Counted from the stretch's first letter, positions 33,604-43,390 are shown. The stretch is DNA of 53,478 nt from Gemmatimonadota bacterium (GCA_003155795.1 PMEM01000021.1:136180-189657); one strand, 5' to 3'. Translations and numbers: made by a program. Notes: generated by a model not told the origin, from the sequence alone.

Positions 33604-35484
33604 GTGAAGAATAAGTCATTGATTTGGAAGATCATCGCGCCGCTTGCAGTTGTTGCATCCGTGGTCGCTGTTACCGTTGCGAGCTGGGACAAGAGTTACG
33701 CAGCCGCGCCGCCGGCCGAGGCGGCGCGCGGTGCGATCGTGCATCGGGCGGTCGCGCATGATATGTCTGCGCCGCTGTCTGAGTTGGGCGGTACGAGGTC
33801 GACTTCGATGGGGCTACGCGCGACTGACATACCGAGCGGCGCACTTGCTCCTGATCCCGATGACGTCGTGGAACAGGACACCGTTATCCCGGCACCAAAA
33901 ATCGTCGTGCCGCGCGGAGGTGCAAAAGCCGAACAACAGTCGATGGGGAGGCGACCAGCGCCGACGATTGTCGCAAACTTCGTGGGGCTCGGCGCGGACT
34001 TCGTTGGACCGCAAGGCAACACAGTGCTCCGGAATCCGTCTGACAACAGTCTCGCCGTCGGACCCAATCACGTATTCCAGATCGTGAACAGTCGAACCGC
34101 GATCTTTACGAAAGAGGGCAAGCCGCTTTACGGGCCGGTAGAGACATCCAATGTGTTCAAGGGATTCGGTGGCGCGTGCGAGACACACAACAATGGTGAC
34201 GCTGTGGTACGCTATGATCAACTGGCGGACCGCTGGCTGATTGTCATGCCGATCTTCACACGCTTGCCGCGGCGCGCCGACGAACCCGCAGCACCGCGCG
34301 CTGGCGAGCCTGCCGCAGTGAGTCAGCGAGGGCAGCCCGGTCAACCTGGCAGTGCGACCGAGCTTTATCAGCCGCCTCATGCTGATCCCACACAGCTGCC
34401 GGAGCAGGCAGGCCCGCGTACACGTCCAAGCGGTTCGCGTCCGCCGAGCGATTCGGGTTCGTACGCTATGTGTTACGCGGTCAGCACCGGTCCCAACCCC
34501 CTCGGCTCGTACTATCGGTATGAGTTTGTGAGACCGCTGTTTCCGGATTATCCGCGGCCTGCGATCTGGCCGGACGGGTATTACGTACCGACAAGCACCG
34601 GTGATGCGGTGATTCAGAAGCATGCCTGTGTCGCAGACCGCGTTCGGATGCTCAAGGGTGAGGATGCGACCGAGCAGTGCGTGATCATTGATGACGTGAA
34701 TTTCCTGAACAATGCAGATCTTGACGGGAAACAGTTGCCGCCAAAGGGTTCGCCCAACGTCATGCTTGCCGCCGGCGGTACGCAGCTACGCAAGGTGTTG
34801 GAAGACGACGGGATCTACGCGTGGAAGTACTATGTGGACTGGGAGGACCCATCCAAAACAAGGGTGGTGGGCCCGGAGAAGATCCAGGTCGCGCCATATC
34901 ATTATCTGTGCGACGGTCAGTTGACGAACTGCGTACCACAACCTGGCACGGGTCGGCGTCTCGACGCGCAGGGAGACAAGCTCATGTCACGTGTTGTGTA
35001 TCGCAGGATCGGCAATCAGGAATCGATCGTTGCGTCGCACTCGATCAACACGTCGCGCGGCGGCGGTGGCGTGCGCTGGTATGAGTTCCGGCTGGACCGA
35101 AACCGCAACGTCAAGTTGTATCAACAGGGTACGTTCGCACCCGACAGCAACTTTCGCTGGCTCGGTTCTGCCGCGATGGACGGCAACGGTAATATCGGAA
35201 TCGGCTATTCGTTCGGTGGGGCGTCGATCTTTACTGGCCAACGCTTTACCGGTCGGACGCCAAGTGATCCGAAAGGTGTGATGTCGCTCCGTGAAGCGGT
35301 ACTTGCTACTGGAGAAGCCGCGCAGGAGAATACGCTGCGTTGGGAGGATTATACAGCGACCGCGATAGATCCGACGGATGATTGCACGATCTGGTACGTC
35401 GGCGATTATCTATTGAAGGGTTCTACGAGGTACTCGAGCCGGATAGGAGCGTTCAGACTGCCTGGGTGTGGCGGCACGAAGTAG
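33604..35484 (+). CDS. secreted protein of unknown function, 626 aa
   Basis: GTG start with AGGACAGG upstream; signal peptide residues about 8-34 (ending SYAAAPP). I do not recognise a named family. The body reads like an extracellular beta-propeller or sandwich: DNSLAVGPNHVFQIVN, VVRYDQLADRWLIV, YYRYEFVRPLFPDYP, IWPDGYYVPTS, RWYEFRLDRNRNVKLYQQG and AAMDGNGNIGIGYS, each pairing a strand with an Asp/Gly-Asn turn. Two Cys occur close together in ADRVRMLKGEDATEQC and in LCDGQLTNC. A Pro/Gln/Ala-rich segment (about residues 222-286) interrupts the fold. Last gene of the rightward operon; converges on a histidine kinase gene. Confidence 0.8.
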   Translation: MKNKSLIWKIIAPLAVVASVVAVTVASWDKSYAAAPPAEAARGAIVHRAVAHDMSAPLSELGGTRSTSMGLRATDIPSGALAPDPDDVVEQDTVIPAPKIVVPRGGAKAEQQSMGRRPAPTIVANFVGLGADFVGPQGNTVLRNPSDNSLAVGPNHVFQIVNSRTAIFTKEGKPLYGPVETSNVFKGFGGACETHNNGDAVVRYDQLADRWLIVMPIFTRLPRRADEPAAPRAGEPAAVSQRGQPGQPGSATELYQPPHADPTQLPEQAGPRTRPSGSRPPSDSGSYAMCYAVSTGPNPLGSYYRYEFVRPLFPDYPRPAIWPDGYYVPTSTGDAVIQKHACVADRVRMLKGEDATEQCVIIDDVNFLNNADLDGKQLPPKGSPNVMLAAGGTQLRKVLEDDGIYAWKYYVDWEDPSKTRVVGPEKIQVAPYHYLCDGQLTNCVPQPGTGRRLDAQGDKLMSRVVYRRIGNQESIVASHSINTSRGGGGVRWYEFRLDRNRNVKLYQQGTFAPDSNFRWLGSAAMDGNGNIGIGYSFGGASIFTGQRFTGRTPSDPKGVMSLREAVLATGEAAQENTLRWEDYTATAIDPTDDCTIWYVGDYLLKGSTRYSSRIGAFRLPGCGGTK

Positions 35485-35568
35485 CTACGCCAGTTGTGAC
35501 TGAGGTCGTGAAGGCGAAGTCACTGGAGCAGGCGGCGTTGCGAATGCGCTGCCTGCACTGTCCTCGAT

Positions 35569-37131
35569 TCAGGCTATCGATGTCATGGTTTCGGCTTCGA
35601 CTGCATCGGCCGGTACATTCGTCATGTCGAAAGCTTTATCGGTGCTTCGAAGCAGCGGGAGCGTTACCTCGAAACGTGCCCCTTCACCCGTATCGACGGC
35701 GGTGATCGTACCGCCGTGGGTCGCCACGACTTCGGACACCATCCACAGACCGAGCCCGGTGCCCTTGCCAACGGGCTTGGTCGTGAAGAAGCGTTCGAAT
35801 ACGCGTTGCGCCACCCCTGGGGCAAAACCGGGGCCCGTGTCTTGAATTGAGAGCGTCGCCATGTCTGCGTCCGCCGCAATCTGAAGCTTGATGATCCGTG
35901 GAGTTGACTGTGATTCCATCGCCTGCGTTGCGTTGATCATGAGATTGATGACAACCCGCTCTAATGCGCTGGCGTCGCCGTTCACCAATACTGCCGCTGA
36001 ATCCGAGTCCCGTTCGACTGACACGTGGCGTTCGCGAAGCAGTGATCGGAGCGTTCCGACGCTGCGCGTCACTACATCGTTGAGCAGAATTGGGGCGGCT
36101 TCCGTCTGGCCTTTGCGAGCGAACGCGAGCAGGTCGTGAAGCGCGGTTGCCGTTCTGCGCGCGTCGTTGGCGATCGCGATGGCCTCGTCCCTGTCCGCCG
36201 GAGCTGTGAGGCCGCGGCCGAGCATCTCTGCGGATAGAGCGATGGCGGTGAGTGGGCTGTTGACCTCGTGCGCGACGCAGGCGGCGAGAGTACCGAGGGC
36301 TGCGAGTTTGTCGGCTTCCTGCAGTCGAACAGAGAGTTCACGCTCGTCGGCGTTCCGGGAGATCTGGGCCTCGAGCGCACGCCGTAGCACGCGCTCATGC
36401 CAGGCGCTGACGTACGTTGCAACGACACCGGCTGCGGCGAGGAGTACGAGCTTCATCCCCTCGTCGAGCAAGGCGATGTTATCCGAACCCGCGGCCGTGA
36501 TCGGGTCCGCCCAGAGTATAACGCGACCCGACTGCGCGAGTATCGTGACCGCGGCAGCGTATTCAGCGACAATGCACGCCGCAGTAATCCCTGTGGAGCG
36601 TGCGGAGCCCATGATGGGTCGCGCAGCGAGAATGGCAAAGTAGGCGAGCGTGATCGGCGCCTTGAGCGCAACTGCAGGGGAGCCGAGTAGCCCGTAACAC
36701 AGAATGATCGCTGAAACCGCAGTCGCGTCGACAATCGGCGCCGCGGCTGAGACCAACTGTGGGTAGACTCCGTGAGCGCTGCGGCCGAAGGAAACCTGCA
36801 GTATAGACCACACGAGCATCGGACCAAGTACGGCGACGTTTGCCTGACGCAGCGAAAGGGGCAACTGCACGGAGTACGCAAGTGCGGCCACGCCCAGGAC
36901 AACGATGATTACGAGACGAAGCGCGTTTAGCAGTCTCTCCGCATTTGACCGTTCAGCGTGCAGCAGGAATGCCAGCTCTTCTTCTGCTGATCGAGGTGCG
37001 GGAACGTCGTTTGCCCGTCCGGTGGTCGGCGTACCCGCACGGCCGACCCGGAATCGGAACGGATTCCACGCCAACGCAGAGCGCAACGGTCTATCTGCGC
37101 CGAGCCTCAGAATCGACTGCTCAGAAACCAT
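35569..37131 (-). CDS. membrane sensor histidine kinase
   Basis: A 520-aa kinase. The N terminus (1-65) is cytosolic; about six transmembrane segments span roughly 68-245 with no sizeable periplasmic loop. A coiled coil leads to HisKA (phospho-acceptor His288 in ACVAHEVNSPL). The ATPase domain follows with N-box NLMINATQAM, DTGPGF, FERFFTTK and GKGTGLGL. It lacks PAS or receiver domains. The start is uncertain: ATG 37131 gives a sensible N terminus but the ribosome site is weak, and the frame is open 34 codons further. No partner regulator is adjacent. It may sense a membrane-associated signal. Confidence 0.9.
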   Translation of the reverse strand: MVSEQSILRLGADRPLRSALAWNPFRFRVGRAGTPTTGRANDVPAPRSAEEELAFLLHAERSNAERLLNALRLVIIVVLGVAALAYSVQLPLSLRQANVAVLGPMLVWSILQVSFGRSAHGVYPQLVSAAAPIVDATAVSAIILCYGLLGSPAVALKAPITLAYFAILAARPIMGSARSTGITAACIVAEYAAAVTILAQSGRVILWADPITAAGSDNIALLDEGMKLVLLAAAGVVATYVSAWHERVLRRALEAQISRNADERELSVRLQEADKLAALGTLAACVAHEVNSPLTAIALSAEMLGRGLTAPADRDEAIAIANDARRTATALHDLLAFARKGQTEAAPILLNDVVTRSVGTLRSLLRERHVSVERDSDSAAVLVNGDASALERVVINLMINATQAMESQSTPRIIKLQIAADADMATLSIQDTGPGFAPGVAQRVFERFFTTKPVGKGTGLGLWMVSEVVATHGGTITAVDTGEGARFEVTLPLLRSTDKAFDMTNVPADAVEAETMTSIA

Positions 37132-37334
37132 GAGTTGTTCGCCACCCGTGAAGTCAGAAGCCGGACATGGAATGCGGCGCCAACGATATCGGCGAGCACC
37201 AGTCGCTACCCATGGAGCTTCGGCCCGAAGCATACGACACTGTAGGAAAGGTGGCGAGTTCGTATCAGTCTGCTAATAATTCAGTTAATCCGGAGACCTG
37301 TCTGGCAACAATGGCTGGGAAGCCGCGGGTTCGC

Positions 37335-39695
37335 CTAGCCGTTATTGCGTGAAAGTTCGGTCAGAATGGGGCATACAGCGTCCACGCGACGTGCGAATAG
37401 GGAGAACTGGTCAGGGTTGGCGAACACAGTCGCGAAATCCTGCGGCGTAAATGCCCGTGCAAGCCGTTCTGCGTAGGATGTTCGCAGCAGACGCTCGTAA
37501 TAATCGACGTCGTAGTCGCGTGGATCGTTTGCTTCCGCGTCGTCCTCCGCCGATGTGATGGCACCCGCGGTAGCGTTCTGCTTGCGATAGACTCGAATCC
37601 GGTCCCCGATACTCCACTCCATCTGACCTGTGCCGAGCAATGCCTCGTACGGAAGTTCCTTGCGTTTGCTTCGGGTAGCCAGGTACTGCTCGGGTGATTT
37701 CGTCAGCCGGATGCGCGACGATACCTCGAAGGTCGGTAGCGCGCGAGTGCGCAGGGCACCGATCGTAGCGAGATAGCTGTCGCGTACGCCGACGATGTCA
37801 CCGACGAGCAACACCTTGATAGCGTGTCTCAGAAATTTGTCGCCGAATGGTTCTGAGCGACTGGAGCGGAATGCGACTCCGCGCAGCAGCAACGAGCCAT
37901 CGTACCGGAGCAGCGCGTAGTTCTTGGGCTCGTGAGACAGCATTGCCGCATATCTGCCTTCGAATTCCAACTGGACGAGCGGCGGCAGAAGCGTCGCCAC
38001 CTCCGCAACGACGCGGCGTTCATCATCTTCGTTCCACGACTCGGGCACTGCGAAATAAACGCCGTCCGTGTCGGCCTCGAGGAGTGTCACCCCGCGGGCC
38101 GCGAGCTCTCCACACATCAATGCGAGAACCTCTCGGCCGCGCCGCGTAACCTCGTTGGCAGCATGAACGTCGGCGAATCGCGTCAGGCCCCCTGCTCCGA
38201 GATATCCGTACGCAGAATTGACGACGATCTTGAGCGCGGCCGACATCGCCTCGTTTTCGTAACGTTCCTCGGACCCCGGAAGGGCAGCTCGTCCTTGCGC
38301 CTTTGCTTCGAGTCGCCGCTCCACGAGTCCATCAACAAGACCAAGCAGCACGCCGAGCCTGTCGCGCGCGGGGCCAATCCGGAAGGAACGCATGAGCGAC
38401 GGATACAGACTGGCGACATCGGCTTTCACGATGCGGTGTGCAACGCCGGACGCAAATAGATGCAAAGCCGCACCGGTGTGTTCTGTCCCGTCGCCATCCT
38501 GGTGGGCGGGAAGCGCTACACCGGCGCGGATATACGCGCGAACGATCAGAGGATCTATCACACCGGTTGCGGCACCGGCGTCAGCGAGACGCTCATACCG
38601 GCGCGGAACCATCTGTGCGAGCGCGAAGGCCGCACCGCCAAGCATGCGCGACAGGGCAGCGACTTCCTCGACGTCGTCCGTTGCATATCGACGCACACGC
38701 TCCGGATCGGAGCGGTACGTCGAATAGATCTGGTCGCCGCGAATGTATTCCCGGTCTGGCGCAGCGATTCCGAGATGCCTGGCAACTGCCTTCAGTCCAT
38801 GACCGGGCAACTCACGCACGGAGAAATCGTAGCGTCGTACCGCATCCAGAGTATCGATCAATTCGCGACCTGGCGCGACGAAACGTACCCGCCGATGATC
38901 GTTCGGGTCGGCTGACCGAGCGCCGCGCCGCGCTGCGCGCTGCTTCAATCCATTCGTGCGAACCCGTCCAAGCGAGAGCGGGACACCAAGCGCGCGTGAG
39001 CGTTCGTCAAGAAATGGAAGATCGAAGCCGTGGAGATTGTGATTTTCTATCACGTCCGGGTCGGCTCGCTCAACGCGTTTCATCAGCTCCCGAATCAACT
39101 GCGCTTCGGCGGCGTCATCATCACCATTTGCTTCGAGCACCTCCGTGTCGCCGTTGGGATAGCGAATCGAAATCATGAAAACACGGGCGGTTCGGGGGTC
39201 GAGCCCTGTCGTTTCGAGATCGAACTGAAGGCGGTGCAGCTGATCGAACGCGAGACCGCGAAAATAAGCCCGACCAGTCGCAACGAGATACTGTTCTTCC
39301 GGTGGAAGGGACAGCACCGACCGCTGACCCAACTCGGCGAGGTGAGTGATGTGCTTGCCGAGTCGCGTCGATGCCCCCTTGAGAACAGCAGCGGTCAGAG
39401 CGCGCCCATCGACAGCAGAGACAAGATGGCGCAAAGCACCGGATCCATCGAGTTCGCGGTGTCGGACTACTGCACGCGAGTCATCGTTCGCGCCCAGCCT
39501 TTCACCGAGGTGAGCCAGATCTTCGATATGCTCAAGCACCAGCCACGCGCGGAATCGTGCGTGTTCTCTGACGAGTGCGCCGGATTCAGGAATACGCCGC
39601 CAGACGGTTGCGCGCCCGTCGAGGCTTGCGTGGATTGAGACGATTCCGGGAGTGTAATCCCAGCCGGAGAGCCATTCGTCGCGTGCGCAATGCAT
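37335..39695 (-). CDS. family B DNA polymerase with proofreading exonuclease
   Basis: A 786-aa DNA polymerase of the PolB family. The 3'-5' exonuclease motifs are intact: Exo I FDLETTGLD (Asp159, Glu161), Exo II NHNLHGFDLPFL (Asp225), Exo III RYATDDVEE (Asp341). The polymerase motifs are intact: A DVASLYPSLM (Asp426), B KIVVNSAYGYLG (Lys489, Tyr496), C ADTDGVYF (Asp542, Asp544), and KNYALL corresponding to the KxY motif. Motif C has Gly after the second Asp where Ser is usual. It is shorter than Pol II (about 780 aa is normal for PolB) and does not have the Pol II N-terminal pattern. It lies alone beside tRNA-Asn. A role in repair or lesion bypass is likely. Confidence 0.93.
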   Translation of the reverse strand: MHCARDEWLSGWDYTPGIVSIHASLDGRATVWRRIPESGALVREHARFRAWLVLEHIEDLAHLGERLGANDDSRAVVRHRELDGSGALRHLVSAVDGRALTAAVLKGASTRLGKHITHLAELGQRSVLSLPPEEQYLVATGRAYFRGLAFDQLHRLQFDLETTGLDPRTARVFMISIRYPNGDTEVLEANGDDDAAEAQLIRELMKRVERADPDVIENHNLHGFDLPFLDERSRALGVPLSLGRVRTNGLKQRAARRGARSADPNDHRRVRFVAPGRELIDTLDAVRRYDFSVRELPGHGLKAVARHLGIAAPDREYIRGDQIYSTYRSDPERVRRYATDDVEEVAALSRMLGGAAFALAQMVPRRYERLADAGAATGVIDPLIVRAYIRAGVALPAHQDGDGTEHTGAALHLFASGVAHRIVKADVASLYPSLMRSFRIGPARDRLGVLLGLVDGLVERRLEAKAQGRAALPGSEERYENEAMSAALKIVVNSAYGYLGAGGLTRFADVHAANEVTRRGREVLALMCGELAARGVTLLEADTDGVYFAVPESWNEDDERRVVAEVATLLPPLVQLEFEGRYAAMLSHEPKNYALLRYDGSLLLRGVAFRSSRSEPFGDKFLRHAIKVLLVGDIVGVRDSYLATIGALRTRALPTFEVSSRIRLTKSPEQYLATRSKRKELPYEALLGTGQMEWSIGDRIRVYRKQNATAGAITSAEDDAEANDPRDYDVDYYERLLRTSYAERLARAFTPQDFATVFANPDQFSLFARRVDAVCPILTELSRNNG

Positions 39696-39814
39696 ACGGG
39701 CGAATGGTAACCGATTGCAGGTACCGTTATGCCGTTACGAAACAGTTCCGACTCCATCGTCCGCTGACAGCTACTCAGCCATATGGTCAACGGTCCCCAA
39801 ACCGTTCCCGAAGC

Positions 39815-39855
39815 AAAAAGCACGAACGCCTCGACCGGAGCCGAGGCGTTTCGTG
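39815..39855 (-). terminator. terminator downstream of tRNA-Asn
   Basis: CACGAA-CGCCTCG (39821-39833) pairs with CGAGGCG-TTTCGTG (39842-39855) with one bulged base. On the minus strand the stem is followed by CTTTTTG. It lies 25 bp past the tRNA-Asn 3' end in the direction of transcription. Confidence 0.82.
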
Positions 39856-39880
39856 ATTGACTTACAAGGACTTAGCAAGG

Positions 39881-39954
39881 CTCCCCAGGTAGGACTTGAA
39901 CCTACGACCCTTCGATTAACAGTCGAATGCTCTAACCAACTGAGCTACTGGGGA
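39881..39954 (-). tRNA. tRNA-Asn (GTT anticodon)
   Basis: Reading leftwards from 39954, acceptor TCCCCAG pairs with CTGGGGA, and the D arm is GCTC-AGTTGGTTA-GAGC. The anticodon stem is TTCGA/TCGAA with loop CTGTTAA and anticodon GTT. The variable loop is GGGTC, and the T arm GTAGG-TTCAAGT-CCTAC. Discriminator G at 39881; no encoded CCA. All stems are fully paired. Confidence 0.97.
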
Positions 39955-40034
39955 ATGTCCCTTCGGATGCAATCCGGGGGAGACCTACCAATTTAGCGAG
40001 GGGCGGGGGCAAGCTCAACCGTACGTGGGACCGT

Positions 40035-42932
40035 TCAACCTGCTTTGAGTTTTCCGCCCCGGGCCCGAGATGTTATGCGCTCTGCGGTCTGAGGCGCTTC
40101 TCGGACCGGCGCGCCTCGCGCAAGCATCGGAGCAAGCCACCGGCCGGTGTGGGACTCCGCAACTTTTATAATGTCCTCGGGCCGTCCCATGGCCACGAGT
40201 CGACCGCCTCCGTCGCCCCCTTCCGGGCCCATGTCGATGACCCAGTCGGCCAGCTTTATCACGTCCAGATTGTGCTCGATCAGCACCACTGTGTGTCCCG
40301 CAGCGACAAGTCGATCCAGGACCAGGACGAGCTTCCGAATGTCATCGAGATGAAGTCCGGTGGTCGGTTCATCCAATATGTAGAGCTTGCGTCCGCTCTT
40401 GCGGCCAGCATTCGCGAGTTCTCTTGCGATCTTGATCCGCTGCGCTTCACCACCTGACAGCGTCGTCGCCGGCTGGCCCAGTCGCAAATAGCCGAGTCCG
40501 ACTTGCTGCAGATGCCAGAGAGCCTGGCCGAGTTTTTCTTCGCGCGCAAAAAAGCGGATCGCCTGATCAACGGTAAGTTGCAACACGTCGTCGATGTTCT
40601 TGCCGTTCACGCGTACTTCGAGCACCGCATCCTTGAAGCGCCTGCCGCCACATTCCTCACACGGAACGAATACGTCGGCCATGAATACCATCTCGACTTC
40701 TGTGTAACCAGCGCCCTCACACTTGGGGCAGCGTCCGCCCTCGACGTTGAAGCTGAAGGTGCCGGGTGTGTACTTGCGTTGCCGCGCGAGTGGCGCGTCG
40801 GCGAAGATCGTGCGGATTTCGTCCATCGCCTTGATGTACGTGACCGGATTGGAGCGGGGTGATTTCCCGATCGGGCTCTGATCAATCATCACGACTTCAT
40901 CGATTGCTTCGACGCCGCTGATGCTCTCGTACGCGCCGACGCTCTCGCCGAGGTGTCGCTTGGCGGAATGCTCGCCCTGCGTCTGAGTTTCCAGCGCGTG
41001 ATACAGGACGTCGTGTATGAGCGTGCTCTTTCCCGAGCCCGACACTCCAGTCACGACTGTGAGTGCGCCGATGGGGATCTTCACATCCACGCCGTGCAGA
41101 TTGTGTTCGCGCGCGCCCTCCAGAGATATCCAGCGAGGACCGACCCGACGACGTTCTTCAGGAAGCGGCACCGACAGTTCGCCACTCAGATACTTGCCCG
41201 TAAGCGGGCTCTCGGCGATTCGCGACATGGGGCCAGCAAACATGACTTCACCGCCGTGGACGCCACTCCCCGGTCCCAACTCGACCATGTAATCCGCTAC
41301 TTCCATGGCAGCCGGATCGTGCTCGACAACAATCACCGTGTTGCCAGCATCGCGAAGTCGGCGCAACAGCGTGAGAAGACGATCCATATCGCGCGGATGC
41401 AGCCCGACGGACGGCTCGTCCAGCACGTACAACGTATCTACGAGCCGGGATCCGAGCGAATTGGCCAGCCCGATGCGTTGTGCCTCACCGCCGGAGAGAG
41501 TACGTGTCGATCTGTTGAGCGTGAGGTAATCGAGCCCCACATCACGGAGAAAGCGCACACGATTGCGCGATTCGCGAAGAATCATTTCCGCGATTGATAT
41601 TTCGTAGTCGGAAAGCTCCAGTGTCTCGAGCCAGTCACTCAATCTGTCAATCGGGAGCTCCGCGATTTGCGCGATGTTCCGCCCGCCAAGCAAAACGTTG
41701 AGCGATTCAGGCTGCAGCTTGGCGCCGTGGCATTCAGGACATTCCTGCGCCGTCTGGTACTGGCGCAGGAACACGCGAATGTACTGTTTGTAGCGCTTGG
41801 CCTCGAGCGCGTGGAGGAATGGATACACGCCCACGTAGCCCCGTTTAGCTTCGGTCGTGAGAAGCATGTCGCGTTGCGCGGAGGACAACTCGATCCAGGG
41901 AACGTCCATCGGGATGTCGTTCTTCCTGGCGAACTCCGCCAGAGTGCGACGCTTGTTGTCGTAACGCGGTTTTGTCCACGGGTCGATCGCGCCATCGCGG
42001 AGTGAGCGCTCCGGATATGGGATCACAAGCGATTCGTCGTATTCCAGAATTGCGCCGAACCCATTGCAGCGCGGACATGCTCCTTGCGGATTGTTGAAGG
42101 AGAATAGCTGCGGTGTGGGCGTCGGCTGACGCGTTCCGTCGGTGGCGCACTCGAAGCGATCGGTGAAACGCAGTCGATCGACCTTCGTGCCATCGAGCGG
42201 AGATCGCACGGAGTCGGGGAACAGAATAACAACGTCGCCGTCACCTTCGCGGAACGACGTCGCGACAGACTCAGCCAGCCGACTTGCAGCGTCGGCCTTG
42301 ACGGAAAGTCTGTCAACAACAACGAACGGATCCTTCGCGCGAGTGAGATTGGCTTTGGGCCCGAGGGCATCGAGTGACTGTATCGCGCCGTCTACGAACA
42401 CCCTCAGAAAACCCTGTGCGCGGAGATTTTCAATCACGACCGCGTGCGTGACCTTGCTGGACAGCTTGAGCGGGAATGCGACTGCGAATCGAGTGCCTTC
42501 GTCGAGTGAAAGCACTGTGTCAGTGACCGAGGATACAGTATCGGGGCGCATCTCACGACCGCACCTGGGACAGAAGGTGCGCCCAATGCGCGCCCACATC
42601 AGCCGCAGATAATCGTAGATCTCTGTCGCGGTACCAACTGTGGAGCGCGAAGTCTTGGTCTGGTTCTTCTGTTCTATGGCGACGGCAGGTGAGAGCCCGT
42701 CGATCGAATCGAAATCAGGCTTTTCCATCCGTTCGAGGAACTGGCGCGCGTACGCGGATAGGGATTCGACGTACCGGCGCTGGCCTTCGGCGTAGATGGT
42801 GTCGAATGCGAGCGACGACTTGCCCGAGCCTGACGGCCCGGTAATGACGGTATAGCTCCGCCTCGGAATTTCGAGATTAAAGCCCTTCAGATTGTGCTGC
42901 CGGGCCCCTCGTATGACAAGGAAATCCTTCAC
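40035..42932 (-). CDS. uvrA: excinuclease ABC subunit A
   Basis: UvrA scans DNA for bulky lesions with UvrB in nucleotide excision repair. The 965-aa product has two ABC ATPase modules: Walker A GPSGSGKSS (32-40) and GVSGSGKST (about 640), with signatures RTLSGGEAQRIGLA and TLSGGEAQRIKIA. Zinc-finger pairs are CPRCNGFG with CPECHGAK, and CPKCEGAGY with CEECGGRRF. Length and order are those of the family. Transcribed alone leftwards toward tRNA-Asn. A strong hairpin (42976-43009) lies just upstream of its start. Confidence 0.98.
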   Translation of the reverse strand: MKDFLVIRGARQHNLKGFNLEIPRRSYTVITGPSGSGKSSLAFDTIYAEGQRRYVESLSAYARQFLERMEKPDFDSIDGLSPAVAIEQKNQTKTSRSTVGTATEIYDYLRLMWARIGRTFCPRCGREMRPDTVSSVTDTVLSLDEGTRFAVAFPLKLSSKVTHAVVIENLRAQGFLRVFVDGAIQSLDALGPKANLTRAKDPFVVVDRLSVKADAASRLAESVATSFREGDGDVVILFPDSVRSPLDGTKVDRLRFTDRFECATDGTRQPTPTPQLFSFNNPQGACPRCNGFGAILEYDESLVIPYPERSLRDGAIDPWTKPRYDNKRRTLAEFARKNDIPMDVPWIELSSAQRDMLLTTEAKRGYVGVYPFLHALEAKRYKQYIRVFLRQYQTAQECPECHGAKLQPESLNVLLGGRNIAQIAELPIDRLSDWLETLELSDYEISIAEMILRESRNRVRFLRDVGLDYLTLNRSTRTLSGGEAQRIGLANSLGSRLVDTLYVLDEPSVGLHPRDMDRLLTLLRRLRDAGNTVIVVEHDPAAMEVADYMVELGPGSGVHGGEVMFAGPMSRIAESPLTGKYLSGELSVPLPEERRRVGPRWISLEGAREHNLHGVDVKIPIGALTVVTGVSGSGKSTLIHDVLYHALETQTQGEHSAKRHLGESVGAYESISGVEAIDEVVMIDQSPIGKSPRSNPVTYIKAMDEIRTIFADAPLARQRKYTPGTFSFNVEGGRCPKCEGAGYTEVEMVFMADVFVPCEECGGRRFKDAVLEVRVNGKNIDDVLQLTVDQAIRFFAREEKLGQALWHLQQVGLGYLRLGQPATTLSGGEAQRIKIARELANAGRKSGRKLYILDEPTTGLHLDDIRKLVLVLDRLVAAGHTVVLIEHNLDVIKLADWVIDMGPEGGDGGGRLVAMGRPEDIIKVAESHTGRWLAPMLARGAPVREAPQTAERITSRARGGKLKAG

Positions 42933-42975
42933 CTGTAAAAGATAGCTACGAGGGGCGAAGAAATGCCGTAGGGAC

Positions 42976-43009
42976 GTCCTCGGCCGGCTCGATGGAGCCG
43001 GCCGAGGAC
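42976..43009. terminator. 15-bp perfect hairpin without T-run
   Basis: GTCCTCGGCCGGCTC (42976-42990) pairs perfectly with GAGCCGGCCGAGGAC (42995-43009) around a GATG loop. It lies between the end of the GlsB-type gene and the start of uvrA, both leftward. There is no T-run on either side. It may be an RNA 3'-end structure for the GlsB-type transcript. Confidence 0.6.
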
Positions 43010-43037
43010 CGAGTCAGCCGGAGCTTCTCCGCGAGCC

Positions 43038-43304
43038 CTAGACCGTAGTGCTGCGCCCGCGGGTGCTCATGCGGTAGATCCACAGCAGGATCAGCGCGCC
43101 GACGACAGCGAGAATGAGGCTCCAGAGGGAGAATCCGTTCAGTCCCGTGCCGGTAAGCATCCCTCCGATCCAGCCGCCGATGAAAGCGCCAACAATTCCG
43201 ATGATCATCGTAACGATCAATCCACCGGGGTCCGTGCCGGGGAAAATAGCCTTTGCGATCGCACCTGCGAGCAGGCCGAGGATGATCCAGGCGAGAATGC
43301 TCAT
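43038..43304 (-). CDS. GlsB/YeaQ/YmgE family small membrane protein
   Basis: An 88-aa hydrophobic protein with three membrane segments (about 2-21, 29-50, 57-77) and the family pattern of Gly-rich helices: SILAWIILGLLAGAIAK, IVTMIIGIVGAFIGGWIGG. ATG 43304 is chosen for its strong GGAGG ribosome site 6 nt upstream; the longer open frame adds an implausible Cys-rich N terminus. Transglycosylase-associated/stress-induced membrane proteins of this family have unclear biochemical roles. Divergent from the ABC exporter. Confidence 0.92.
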   Translation of the reverse strand: MSILAWIILGLLAGAIAKAIFPGTDPGGLIVTMIIGIVGAFIGGWIGGMLTGTGLNGFSLWSLILAVVGALILLWIYRMSTRGRSTTV

Positions 43305-43390
43305 AGAACCTCCATATAGAGTGGTCGGACTACAGCAGAAAGCATGGCAACCACCGTACCACAATATCGCTCAGTTAGATTGAAGGCCGC

